This document shows, one piece after another, positions 35,816-48,100 of a stretch of DNA of 64,000 bases. Made by a program: the position numbers and the translations under genes. A model generated the notes under the pieces. That model was not told where the DNA came from, made no database searches, and was given only the letters and a program-made list of their open reading frames with translations. Position 1 is the first letter of the stretch. Each line of letters opens with the position of its first letter. The stretch is from NCBI RefSeq assembly GCF_932526225.1, contig NC_064048.1:3115597-3179596 (forward strand), written 5' to 3'. This DNA is from Nematostella vectensis (lineage: Eukaryota; Cnidaria; Anthozoa; Actiniaria; Edwardsiidae).

Positions 35816-38800
35816 TTTTTACATATCTTTTGTATATGACATATGATATTAATATTGGATTTTTTTTTTCTTATTATCTTGAAAACTCCTGGACCAAGGA
35901 CCAACTACCGGTTTGGATACCAGAAATTTTTTGTAGAGCAAGGTGTTCCATGTACCACCTTCAACAAAATAAAACTTTTTTTGCCTTTATGATAGCATGT
36001 TTTTTTGTTCTTTTTGGGGTAATTAACTTTTTTGAAAATGCAGAAAATTGCATTTATAGAGCATAAAATTTCAAATTTTCTTGGGGGAGCATGCCCCCAA
36101 ACACCCCTATTGTTGGTGTTTCGGTGGAAACTACTCACTCAAAAACCTGGATCCACCCCTGATCGCGATACATCGAAATCAGCTATAATTTTGTAATTAA
36201 TCTATTACTATTTTTGACAGATCAAACAGGAAAACAACAAAAATCATATCGTCCCTGTTACTGCAGGATTTGCCATGGAAAACTGCGTGACAAGAGAACA
36301 GTGCGACAGCATTCACAACAGTACCTACCCAAAGGTACTGAAGAAACAGTGGTTGTCAATGTTGAACACCATGCTGTTTCCCCCCCCCCCCCCCAAATCT
36401 TGTGTGGTTAATCACGAAGGAAATCGTTCCATGGATAACCATGAGACAGATCATGACCAATCAGTAAACAATGAAAGTGATGATACGACTGTTGATTTCA
36501 ATGTCAATGGTGATCCACAAGACAACAGAGGCAGAGGTTTAGAAAGTGATGACTCAACTGTTGGCAGTGTTAGTGATGATGATGGAAATGATGACCCTCA
36601 AGAAGACAGAGGTGAAGATCTAGAGGATAGAATCAAGAAAGGGATTCTAAGAATAATCAAGTGCAAAGTAAAGTATGGATGGTCCCAGGAAGAAACACTG
36701 AGCCAGCTAAGGAACTTGTTTGAAATCACTGGTTATGATAAAATACCCCATAAATCATGGTCTTCTGTTATCAGTTTTTTAAAGGAGTTAGGTTATAAAA
36801 ATCCTAGACACTACAAAGTGTGCTGTGGTGAAAATCATGTCACACTACTGGAATGTGATGAGGACTGCCCAAATTGTGGTGCTGAAAGGCACACTTGTGC
36901 TGACTACTATGTGCTAGGCTTGAACCTAGAATCAATCTTTTTGAGTGAAAAAAAGATGAAGAATCATATGGCGCACTGGGAGGAAAAAGAACAATGGTTA
37001 AATAAATCAGTCATCACAACCCCTTATAAGGAACTGTGGCATGGGGCGCGTTTTCGAGAGCTGTCATTTTTCTGGGATGAGAACAAGGAGAGCCTCTTAC
37101 CAGTTTGTTGTCCAAATTGTGACAAATATATCTGTGGCTGAGATAGAAAACATGTTTGGTAACCCATTAGTGGTGGGCATCCCTATACATGTCAGTTGTC
37201 CACAGTGCTGCTTCGATTTTGTTCATAGGCCATTATCTATGAGAGGAAGCCCAATTAACCAAGCATTCATTTTTCATGAAGATGGTTTTAATGCCTTCTC
37301 TAAGAAGACAGGAGGGATTTCTGCTATCCATTACAGTGCTGCATGTACTCGAAAGGAAGAGCGGCTCCATGGCAAAGCTTTGAGAACATACAGCTTCATA
37401 CCAAGCTGTAAAATAGGTGAAGGTATTCCACATAAGATGGATGCCTTCCTAAAGCTGCTGATGGATGAAATCACCAGCCTTTATATCAACGGCATTGATA
37501 TACACCTTGACAGACATATTCCCATCGGAGAGACTGTGATAACAGCCAGTTATCATAAAGTCAGGGCACTTATTCTTATGGGGACAGCTGACTTAAAGGC
37601 CCATGCTGAGATTTCACTATATGCAGGAGGTAAGTTTTCTTTAGTACCGTGTTGCTATCCCCCAGTTTAAAAAAAACATATAAAGGGTATTTTCCCAAAG
37701 AGTCACTTTCATATCTTTGAGCTTTATTGTTATTTAATCACTACTGTAAGTAGATGTGGAGTTTTTCCTCTTATGAGTTTTCAGCACCTAAATTTGTAGT
37801 GGCAAAATGATCCTTTACAGTACATGTGTACCTCCCTTTACTGTAGTTCATTTTGCCCCACCACTTCGTTTCTGTTAAATACAGAGTGCCTATATGAAGC
37901 TTGCTATGTTTGTTTTCTTTTTAATCCAAGATCCCTTATCAGTTACCCTCTTGAAATTGTGGATGCATTGCAGTATATATTTCTATACTGGTTTCTTATT
38001 TCCCACAAACTCATGTCCCGTCTTTTGCGGTTATTCCTTTCTTTATAGGTGGCAGAATTGGATGCAGACGTTGTCTTATCCACGGAGTCTACATTCCATG
38101 CAAGCGCCATTATTACTATAGAAAATTTCGAGAACGCTACAGAGCACCATGCCCATTAAGAACGGCTACTTACCACTTGGAACATGGTGTCTTGGTTGAT
38201 GGAGCATTGACAGCAGCTGCACGCCAACTTCTTGTGACCTCATCTGGAGTTTGTGGTCTAAGCATCCTGTTTGTACTATACAGACTTTATGGTTTTGATC
38301 CAGTTAAGGATATGGTGATTGACCGCATGCATCTCACATTTAATATGTTAAAGCGTGAATTTCTGGAGAAGATGTGGAAGGATATGGGAGATAATGCTAC
38401 ATTGCCTGTCAATGAAAGAGATCCACAGTCTGGTGGGCTTCTTAACAGGGCTGACTTCAGTGCTGCACTAGAGGCTGTTAATTGGATCACTGAGGAAAAG
38501 GCTAAAGGAGTCGCACGTCTAAAATCTCTGACAGACAAACTAGGAGCTTGGAAGTCTAATGAGTTCAAAAGGTTAGAGTGATGTCCAAGCTGTTTCAATG
38601 AAGATTTGCCTGATTTATACTTGTGACATAAATAGCTTTAATGTATATGCTAACATAAATTGTGGAAATACATGCAAAAAATATAATTTCAACTTTTATT
38701 GCAGTTTATTTTTACTACACAAAGTTTAGTGTTTGGTAGGATACAGAGGCTACAACCACAAACAGAGAAAAAAAGACTGCTGACATGATGATTTTCTTTA

Positions 38801-40672
38801 CTAGATTCTCATGTTTAATGCACCCAGACAAGGGGTATATTTCTTTCTTAGAGGATTACATGATAACATCATTACCTGATAACAACATCAACCTTTGGAT
38901 ATTCATAAAAGATGTTTATTGCCGCATTGTCACCAATTTACTTCCAGTCGATGACGTATCAATCTCAAATAATTTTTAATGGAAAACGCAAAAAAATACT
39001 TCAAAGTTGTGAAAGCAGTGTGTCCCTTTTAATTTTCTTTGAGGATGTGACTGATAATTTAAAGCTGATGGCCGTTAAATAGTTCCGCTTCTAATATATT
39101 CTTTTGTCTCTTCTTGGTTGAGGTTTCCGTCAGTCCTCCGGAAGTAGACTGGTGACAATGCAGCTTTAATTCTCAGAGCATAAATGTTAACCTGAACTTT
39201 TTTTATTATAGTAAGTCCAAACCTCTACCTGTCCTTTGGTTGTTTCTTTTTTTATCAAGCAAAAAGTAATCATATTTTTTTGTATTACTTTTTAGGTTCA
39301 GTTGTGTTGCTAGAGAAGTGTTGGCAGAAAAAATCCCCTCAAAGGCATATGACTGCTTCATGCTTCTTTGTGATGCAGTCAAAATGCTGTACAACAGGAA
39401 GTTACAGCTTGCTGGGTGGACGAATGATGACATAGAGAGATTACGCAGACTCCTATGGGCACATGCTGTCAAATGTGAAGAGTACTACGGCCTGGAGTAC
39501 TGCACTGAGAATCTAGAGTGCTCTGTTCATGCTGCTGATGAAATACATCGACATTCTAGCATGGACAACTACTCCTGCGAGCTATATGAGAGAGCCATTT
39601 TAAGGCACGAACTACAAAAGCATAATGCTAAAGGCATTGAGAAAACGTTTGCCACAAGAGAAGCTCTCGGAAATTTCCTTGAGGATTACGAGGAAGTCAA
39701 TGGGATGATCTCTTCCTACGGGGAAGGGAATCAGAAGTACAGATTTAGTATGGATGAGGCAGCACCGTTCTACCTTCACGAGTCATCATTTGCCTCATCC
39801 AAGCTACTGTTGGAAGACCTGAAGGGACATGTTGACGAATATAAAGCCCATGCGTCATCCTATGGTGTAGGTATTGGAAAAACAAAGAGGAGTGCATTTG
39901 AACAACATATCATTGTGGATATTAAACGATTCTTTGCCCGACAAGGAATTGAAACTGATATTCCAAATATCCTAAAGACTGTTAAGAGTTTGGCATTTAC
40001 TGATGAATTTGGGGAAAGAGAAAGGATCTCAGAAGGCACTGCTTGCAAGATAGCCACTAACAATAATGGAGAAGAATGGACAATGCAAGTGTCAACAATG
40101 ATATTGGTGGGATCAATACAAGATAAGTACTTCTACTTTGTGAATGGTGATTACATTGTCCCTCTAGTTGAAGACAACTCCCAAGTGCTCCACGAGTGGT
40201 GTCAGTCCCCTAAAGTGATTCCTAGGGCATATAGAAGAGACAGTGTTCAGCCGTCAAACTTGATCAAGCGCAAGGTGATCCTTTATCCTGAACCCTCAAA
40301 TATTGCAAACCCTGCCTACTGGCTGATAATTGACAACAAGACCATTAAAGACCTCAAGGATGTCTCTGTTCCAGCCTATCCTAGAGAAGGAGAAATAGTG
40401 CAGATTTTAGGGGCTGACAATCAGATGTGGTATGGACGAGTGGAGGTTGTACTTCCAAATGAAAATGAGGCAAGAGTAGTTTGGCTCAAGGACACCCAAA
40501 GACCTGGAGTTTGGGTGCCGACTCGTCAATCCGATACAGTTCATTTTGGGTCAATGATACGCATTTGCCAAGTGAAACGAGTATTTGGAGGCATTTCAAT
40601 TGAATAGTCATCACCAACAGCAAAATTTCCCTGCAAGCTGCATTGGAGTGCAAGTGCCAGAACCACTACGGC

Positions 40673-43600
40673 CCGCACCTGAGTCACCACTATTGTTATA
40701 TCCCCCTGCAGACAGCACCTGAGTCACCACCAGTGTCAGACCCCCCTGTGGACAGCACCTGAGTCACCACCAGTGTCAGATCCCCCTGTGGACAGCACCT
40801 GGGTCACCACCAGTGTCAGATCCCCCTGTGGACAGCACCTGAGTCACCACCAGTGTCAGATCCCCCTGTGGACAGCACCTGAGTCACCACCAGTGTCAGA
40901 TCCCCCTGTGGACAGCACCTGAGTCACCACCAGTGTCAGATCCCCCTGTGGACAGCACCTGAGTCACCACCAGTGTCAGATCCCCCTGTGGACAGCACCT
41001 GAGTCACCACCAGTGTCAGATCCCCCTGTGGACAGCACCTGAGTCACCACTATTGTTATATCCCCCTGCAGACAGCACCTGAGTCACCACCAGTGTCAGA
41101 TCCCCCTGTGGACAGCACCTGGGTCACCACCAGTGTCAGATCCCCCTGTGGACAGCACCTGAGTCACCACCAGTGTCAGATCCCCCTGTGGACAGCACCT
41201 GAGTCACCACCAGTGTCAGATCCCCCTGTGGACAGCACCTGAGTCACCACCAGTGTCAGATCCCCCTGTGGACAGCACCTGAGTCACCACCAGTGTCAGA
41301 TCCCCCTGTGGACAGCACCTTAGTCACAACCAGTGTCAGATACCCCTGTGGACAGCACCTGAGTCACCACCAGTGTCAGATCCCCCTGTGGACAGCACCT
41401 GAGTCACCACCAGTGTCAGATCCCCCTCCCTGTGGATAGCACCTTAGTCACCACCAGTGTCAGATACCCCTGTGGACAGCACCTGGGTCACCACCAGTGT
41501 CAGATCCCCCTGTGGACAGCACCTGAGTCACCACCAGTGTCAGATCCCCCTGTGGACAGCACCTGAGTCACCACCAGTGTCAGATCCCGCTGTGGACAGC
41601 ACCTGAGTCACCACCAGTGTCAGATCCCCCTGTGGACAGCACCTGAGTCACCACCAGTGTCAGATCCCCCTGTGGACAGCACCTGAGTCACCACCAGTGT
41701 CAGATCCCCCCCTGTGGATAGCACCTTAGTCACAACCAGTGTCAGATCCCCCCCCTGTGGATAGCACCTTAGTCACCACCAGTGTCAGATCCCCCTGTGG
41801 ACAGCACCTGAGTCACCACCAGTGTCAGATCCCCCTGTGGATAGCACCTGAGTCACCACTATTGTTATATCCCCCCTGTGGATAGCACCTGAGTCACCAC
41901 CAGTGTCAGATCCCCCTGTGGATAGCACCTTAGTCACAACCAGTGTCAGACCCCCCTGTGGATAGCACCTGAGTCACCACCAGTGTCGGAAACCCCTGTG
42001 GATAGCACCTGAGTCACCACCAGTGTCAGATCCCCCCCCCCTGTGGATAGCACCTTAGTCACAACCAGTGTCAGATCCCCCCCTGTGGATAGCACCTTAG
42101 TCACAACCAGTGTCAGATCCCCCTGTGGACAGCACCTGGGTCGCCACCAGTGTCAGATCCCCCTGTGGACAGCACCTGAGTCACCACCAGTGTCAGATCC
42201 CCCCCTGTGGACAGCACCTGAGTCACCACCAGTGTCAGATCCCCCTGTGGACAGCACCTGAGTCACCACCAGTGTCAGATCCCCCTGTGGACAGCACCTG
42301 AGTCACCACCAGTGTCAGATCCCCCTGTGGACAGCACCTGAGTCACCACCAGTGTCAGATCCCCCTGTGGACAGCACCTGGGTCACCACCAGTGTCAGAT
42401 ACCCCTGTGGACAGCACCTGAGTCACCACCAGTGTCAGATCCCCCCCCCCCCTGTGGATAGCACCTTAGTCACAACCAGTGTCAGATCCCCCCCTGTGGA
42501 TAGCACCTTAGTCACAACCAGTGTCAGATCCCCCTGTGGACAGCACCTGGGTCGCCACCAGTGTCAGATCCCCCTGTGGACAGCACCTGAGTCACCACCA
42601 GTGTCAGATCCCCCCCTGTGGACAGCACCTGAGTCACCACCAGTGTCAGATCCCCCTGTGGACAGCACCTGAGTCACCACCAGTGTCAGATCCCCCTGTG
42701 GACAGCACCTGAGTCACCACCAGTGTCAGATCCCCCTGTGGACAGCACCTGAGTCACCACCAGTGTCAGATCCCCCTGTGGACAGCACCTGGGTCACCAC
42801 CAGTGTCAGATACCCCTGTGGACAGCACCTGAGTCACCACCAGTGTCAGATACCCCTGTGGACAGCACCTGGGTCACCACCAGTGTCAGATACCCCTGTG
42901 GACAGCACCTGAGTCACCACCAGTGTCAGATCCCCCCCCTGTGGATAGCACCTTAGTCACAACCAGTGTCAGATCCCCCCCTGTGGATAGCACCTTAGTC
43001 ACAACCAGTGTCAGATCCCCCTGTGGACAGCACCTTAGTCACAACCAGTGTCAGATCCCCCCCTGTGGACAGCACCTGAGTCACCACCAGTGTCAGATCC
43101 CCCCCTGTGGATAGCACCTTAGTCACAACCAGTGTCAGATCCCCCCCCTGTGGATAGCACCTTAGTCACCACCAGTGTCAGATCCCCCTGTGGACAGCAC
43201 CTGAGTCACCACCAGTGTCAGATCCCCCCCTGTGGATAGCACCTTAGTCACCACCAGTGTCAGATCCCCCCCTGTGGATAGCACCTTAGTCACCACCAGT
43301 GTCAGATCCCCCCCTGTGGATAGCACCTTAGTCACCACCAGTGTCAGATCCCCCTGTGGACAGCACCTTAGTCACAACCAGTGTCAGATCCCCCCCCTGT
43401 GGACAGCACCTGGGTCACCACCAGTGTCAGATACCCCTGTGGACAGCACCTGGGTCACCACCAGTGTCAGATCCCCCTGTGGACAGCACCTGAGTCACCA
43501 CCAGTGTCAGATCCCCCCCCTGTGGATAGCACCTTAGTCACAACCAGTGTCAGATCCCCCCCCTGTGGATAGCACCTTAGTCACAACCAGTGTCAGATCC

Positions 43601-44939
43601 CCCTGTGGACAGCACCTTAGTCACAACCAGTGTCAGATCCCCCCCTGTGGACAGCACCTGAGTCACCACCAGTGTCAGATCCCCCCCTGTGGATAGCACC
43701 TTAGTCACAACCAGTGTCAGATCCCCCCCCTGTGGATAGCACCTTAGTCACCACCAGTGTCAGATCCCCCTGTGGACAGCACCTGAGTCACCACCAGTGT
43801 CAGATCCCCCCCTGTGGATAGCACCTTAGTCACCACCAGTGTCAGATCCCCCCCTGTGGATAGCACCTTAGTCACCACCAGTGTCAGATACCCCTGTGGA
43901 CAGCACCTGGGTCACCACCAGTGTCAGATCCCCCTGTGGACAGCACCTGAGTCACCACCAGTGTCAGATCCCCCCCCTGTGGATAGCACCTTAGTCACAA
44001 CCAGTGTCAGATCCCCCCCCTGTGGATAGCACCTTAGTCACAACCAGTGTCAGATCCCCCTGTGGACAGCACCTTAGTCACAACCAGTGTCAGATCCCCC
44101 CCTGTGGACAGCACCTGAGTCACCACCAGTGTCAGATCCCCCCCTGTGGATAGCACCTTAGTCACAACCAGTGTCAGATCCCCCCCCTGTGGATAGCACC
44201 TTAGTCACCACCAGTGTCAGATCCCCCTGTGGACAGCACCTGAGTCACCACCAGTGTCAGATCCCCCCCTGTGGATAGCACCTTAGTCACCACCAGTGTC
44301 AGATCCCCCCCTGTGGATAGCACCTTAGTCACCACCAGTGTCAGATCCCCCCCTGTGGATAGCACCTTAGTCACCACCAGTGTCAGATCCCCCTGTGGAC
44401 AGCACCTTAGTCACAACCAGTGTCAGATCCCCCCCTGTGGATAGCACCTGAGTCACCACCAGTGTCAGATCCCCCTGTGGAAAGCACCTGAGTCACCACC
44501 AGTGTCATATCCCCCTGTGGATAGCACCTTAGTCACCACCAGTGTCATATCCCCCCCCCTGTGGATAGCACCTGAGTCACCACCAGTGTCAGATCCCCCT
44601 GTGGACAGCACCTGAGTCACCACTATTGTTATATCCCCCCCTGTGGATAGCACCTTAGTCACCACCAGTGTCAGATCCCCCTGTGGACAGCACCTTAGTC
44701 ACAACCAGTGTCAGATACCCCCCTGTGGACAGCACCTGAGTCACCACCAGTGTCAGATCCCCCTGTGGATAGCACCTTAGTCACAACCAGTGTCAGATCC
44801 CCCTGTGGATAGCACCTGGGTCACCACCAGTGTCAGATCCCCCTGTGGATAGCACCTGAGTCACCACCAGTGTCAGATCCCCCCCTGTGGACAGCACCTT
44901 AGTCACCACCAGTGTCAGATCCCCCCTGTGGATAGCACT
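40673..44939 (+). repeat. ~4.3-kb minisatellite, basic unit ~40 bp
   Basis: About 100 units alternate GTGGACAGCACCTGAGTCAC or GTGGATAGCACCTTAGTCAC with CACCAGTGTCAGATCCCCCT. The C tract grows to as many as about 13 in some units. A few units carry TATTGTTATATCC instead. Longer blocks are repeated within it, for example 42110-42301 and 42521-42712, offset by 411 bp. It lies between the 3' ends of the convergent transposase and kinase genes. The frames through it are repeat artefacts. Many units contain TGAGTCA, the AP-1 consensus. Confidence 0.97.
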
Positions 44940-45167
44940 AGGACAGTGCTCTTTTCAGAGACAAAAGTCATGACCTTATGCAACCAACCCCTAGTTACAA
45001 ATGAAGAGTAGATAGATAGTACTCCTTTAAAGCAAAATGAACAGTGATAATATACTGTACAACTTATATTTTGTATATGAAGTATCCTTACTCTAACTAA
45101 ATCTACATTGCACAAGTAATTTTTTGTGGAAACCCTAATGTTGGCATGAAGATCGTCCTTGTACTTT
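44940..45167. other. Spacer between minisatellite and kinase 3' end
   Basis: A/T-rich sequence with no feature I recognise. It probably includes the 3' UTR of the kinase on the - strand. Confidence 0.5.
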
Positions 45168-48100
45168 TTATCTATCTGTGGGGCCAGGGATGGAACACTC
45201 TAGTGCTTTATTAATGATCACCATAGCTTTCTCTATTGTGATTCGTTTGCTAGGATAGTGATGAGTTAATAGCTGGCCAAGTTTAAAAAGTTCATTGTAC
45301 CCTTCTCGGCTGTCTGTTTCAAAAATCACCTTTAAAGAGGTACAATATAAATAGCCAAATGAAAAGATATCACTTGCAATGCTTTGCCGTTTACCAACAG
45401 AGATCTCAGGTGCTATGTGTGGGTACTTTCTTCTGTATAATGTCCTTTCTGAATAAGTCATCTTTGCCATTGCTAAAAATTAAAAAGATGATAGTTAAGA
45501 CAGTTTTACAGGGGGGTCCATTTGAGGTAAAGTAAAGTAATGCTCTGTAAAAGAACTAGGCAACCTAACACCAAGTGCATGCTGACATGTGTTATATGGC
45601 TTATTAGACAAATCTAATGTGGGAAAGTCAAGCAAAGACTATTGTTCTTCCTCTTTTTGAGGAAAATCTCCAATAAGAGGAAAATCTCCAATTGTGAGGA
45701 AAATCTCCAATAAGATATATTAGGGAGCACATGTTTCACATAATTTCCTCAAAATCATATTATACTGTATATGTTGTGCCTGTGTGTTTAATACAAAAAT
45801 ATCCTGTGGGGAAAGCTTTTTGTCACAGGACACTGGGACTAGTTCTTGCATGGATAATTTAAATGGGAAAGAGAAAAACTTTTGAAAATAAGCTTTTTCT
45901 AATTTAAGCAGCAACAAGTGTAATAGTCAAAGTGTAGCCAAGCCAGAACAAAAGAGTACAAAGACAAGAGTGTATTGAAAATACTGGGTTTATGAAAACC
46001 AACAAGCCTTACCGAATTAATGTTTCCAGTATTTGTAATGTAATGGTCAAAGTAAAAAGTGTCCAGGCAAGTGAGTCGAATATGCAATATTATGGGGGGA
46101 AAATAACGAAATGGAAGGCCCATCCTATTAACTTGGAAGAGTGATAAGGTGTAACTCACCTCTTGGTCTATTTTCTCTTGTTGCTTTCCCAAAGTCAATC
46201 AGTATGGGCCGTATCCTACTGCCCACTTTCTCAATTATGAAATTGTTTGACTTGATGTCATTGTGCAATATGTGTTGCTGATGCATATGACTAATTGCAA
46301 AGCACATGTCATACATCACAGATAGAAATACTCCCTTACTTAAGGAATTATTTTCTTCCCTTAAAAATGTTGAGTATGTCTTTGGAATTCCATTGATTGT
46401 GCAGAGTTTGGTTAGGAGGAGAAATGGAATTTCATCTGTGGATACTCCTACAAGCATGGCAATGTTTGGATGGCTTGGTATCTCAGTAAGGATCTCACAC
46501 TCTTTGTGGACAGCCTTGTAATCCTGTTGGTCTTTAAATGTTTTGACCGCAACTGTTACTCCTTTATATATTCCTGAAAAGCACTTTCCAAATGTCCCTT
46601 CACCTATGCAGTCTTGCTGGCTTAACTGAAGATCTCCCCGAAATATGTTAAGTGAAGGTATTTTGTAACATTTGAACTCAGTACCTGGTTGACTATTGTT
46701 TGTGGTGTTTAGCTTGTCTTGATCAGCATGTGCTGTTAGTGCAGGAGTGCTTGGTTTAACAAGCACACAAGAATCTTGTTCCTTTGCTTTAATGCCAAAG
46801 TAATACCAGCATGAGTGAATCCGTTTCCTTTGCACATTTGGGAAGGTCTTTTTTATCACACGTCCCAAACAGTGAGGTGAAACCTCAAATAAACCCAATA
46901 AGCCTCCTTGCAAACGGTTTCTGACAGTGAGTACCATCACTCTGTCAAAGGGCTGGCCAGTTGTAAAAATCTCATTTAGCCTGTAGTAAACAAAATAACC
47001 ATAAGCTTAATGTAAGAAGAGGATAATAAGAAGTTTTGTAGACGTTTATTCAACAGTGAAACGAGCCATGAGTCTTGCACAATCTGTGAGGGTCCCGGGT
47101 CACGTTCTGAGCACGTGCTCTGTCACGCAACTTGTCACATCTTCCCTCTTTTAATAGTTGTTTTAACGGTTGGTTAAAACAACATTATAATAATCAAAGG
47201 GTAAAAAATCGAAATTTTACAACTAAAATCATACGATGGATTATCACTAATGTTCAGTGTCCTAACAGTTTCAATGTTATTTTGGCACATAGTCTTTGAG
47301 CCATGCAGGAGGCTTCACCTCCCGCCGAGGCCTTGTTATAGCCTGTGAAGAATCTGGTGGCATGGCAACCTGGCTGGGTTGCTGCTGAGCATCATCGGGT
47401 TCTGGTGATTCCAGAACATCAGGTACTTGGCTGTTTGTTTCTCCAGTGCTGATCAACTGTCGGCGGTTTCGTCGGTAGGTGGTACCTTCAGTCTCGACGT
47501 TGTAGCTCCTAGGTCCGGCTTGACCTAAACACGTACCAGGCGTCCACGTGTCTTGTCCTGGTAGCTTCATGCGCACAGTTTCGCCGACAGCGATGGGCTC
47601 CAGGGGCTTGCTGTGCTTATCGTAATAAAACTTCTGGCGTTGCTTGGTACCTATCAACTTCCTGGTGTCCTCTTCAGTGTTGTAGCTAGGCTGTAGTAGG
47701 GAACCAGCCACAGGGAGAAGTGTTTTGCATCGACGTCCGAAGAGGCGCTGGGCCGGGCTAGTTCCGATTCCAGCAGTCGGAGTATTCCGCCAGTCGAGAA
47801 GTGCTTGGAATTCTGACCCCCCGGATGTCTTGCATTTTTTAAACAGCCTCTTTACTGTCTGTACAGCATTTTCCGCTTTCCCATTTGCTTGGGCATATCT
47901 TGGGGATGACGTCTTGTGTTCGAACATCCAGGTCTTGGCAAATACACTAAACTCCGCTGATGCGAACTGCGGTCCATTGTCGGTTATAAGGGTGTCTGGG
48001 ATGCCAAACCTGGCAAATATTGCCTTCAGCTCCTTTATTATTGCTCGTGACGTCACTGTGTTAAGCCGGGCCACTTCTATGTAGTTGCTGAAGTAGTCAC

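Larger units (their letters stand above)
32523..36161 (+). mobile_element. hAT-superfamily transposon nested in transposase intron 1
   Basis: The terminal inverted repeats are perfect over 16 bp: CAGGGGTGGATCCAGG at 32523-32538 and its complement at 36146-36161. The flanks share ATCGC directly adjacent to both ends, a possible 5-bp part of a hAT target duplication (usually 8 bp; left ATCATCGC, right ATCGCGAT). It contains one decayed transposase gene. Removing it would shorten the host intron to about 380 bp. Confidence 0.85.
32181..40607 (+). pseudogene. CACTA/EnSpm-like (Transposase_21-type) transposase, two frameshifts
   Basis: Exons are inferred at 32181-32199 (MDKIEK), 36221-37629, 38049-38571 and 39296-40607; all junctions keep frame at GT/AG sites. 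In order the protein shows a cysteine-rich CYCRICH...H segment, an Asp/Glu-rich stretch, CxxC pairs (CPNCG, CPNCD, CPQC), HEDGFNAF, GTADLKAHAE, a GCRRC knuckle and IDRMHLTF. This order and these motifs match transposases of the EnSpm/CACTA group; the Asp residues in the last three acidic motifs are candidate catalytic residues. The C-terminus has an SH3-like WYGRV segment and ends VFGGISIE. Two breaks exist: a run of 15 C at 36380-36394 shifts the frame by one, and an apparent loss of one AT pair in the tract at 37126-37131 shifts it again. Both are in slippage-prone sequence, so a true pseudogene or a base-calling error are both possible. Intron 1 contains a hAT element. Confidence 0.75.

Noticed and set aside
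42043-44665. Proline/serine-rich frames in the minisatellite
   Set aside because: They arise from the repeat in several frames on both strands and have no start context or domain.
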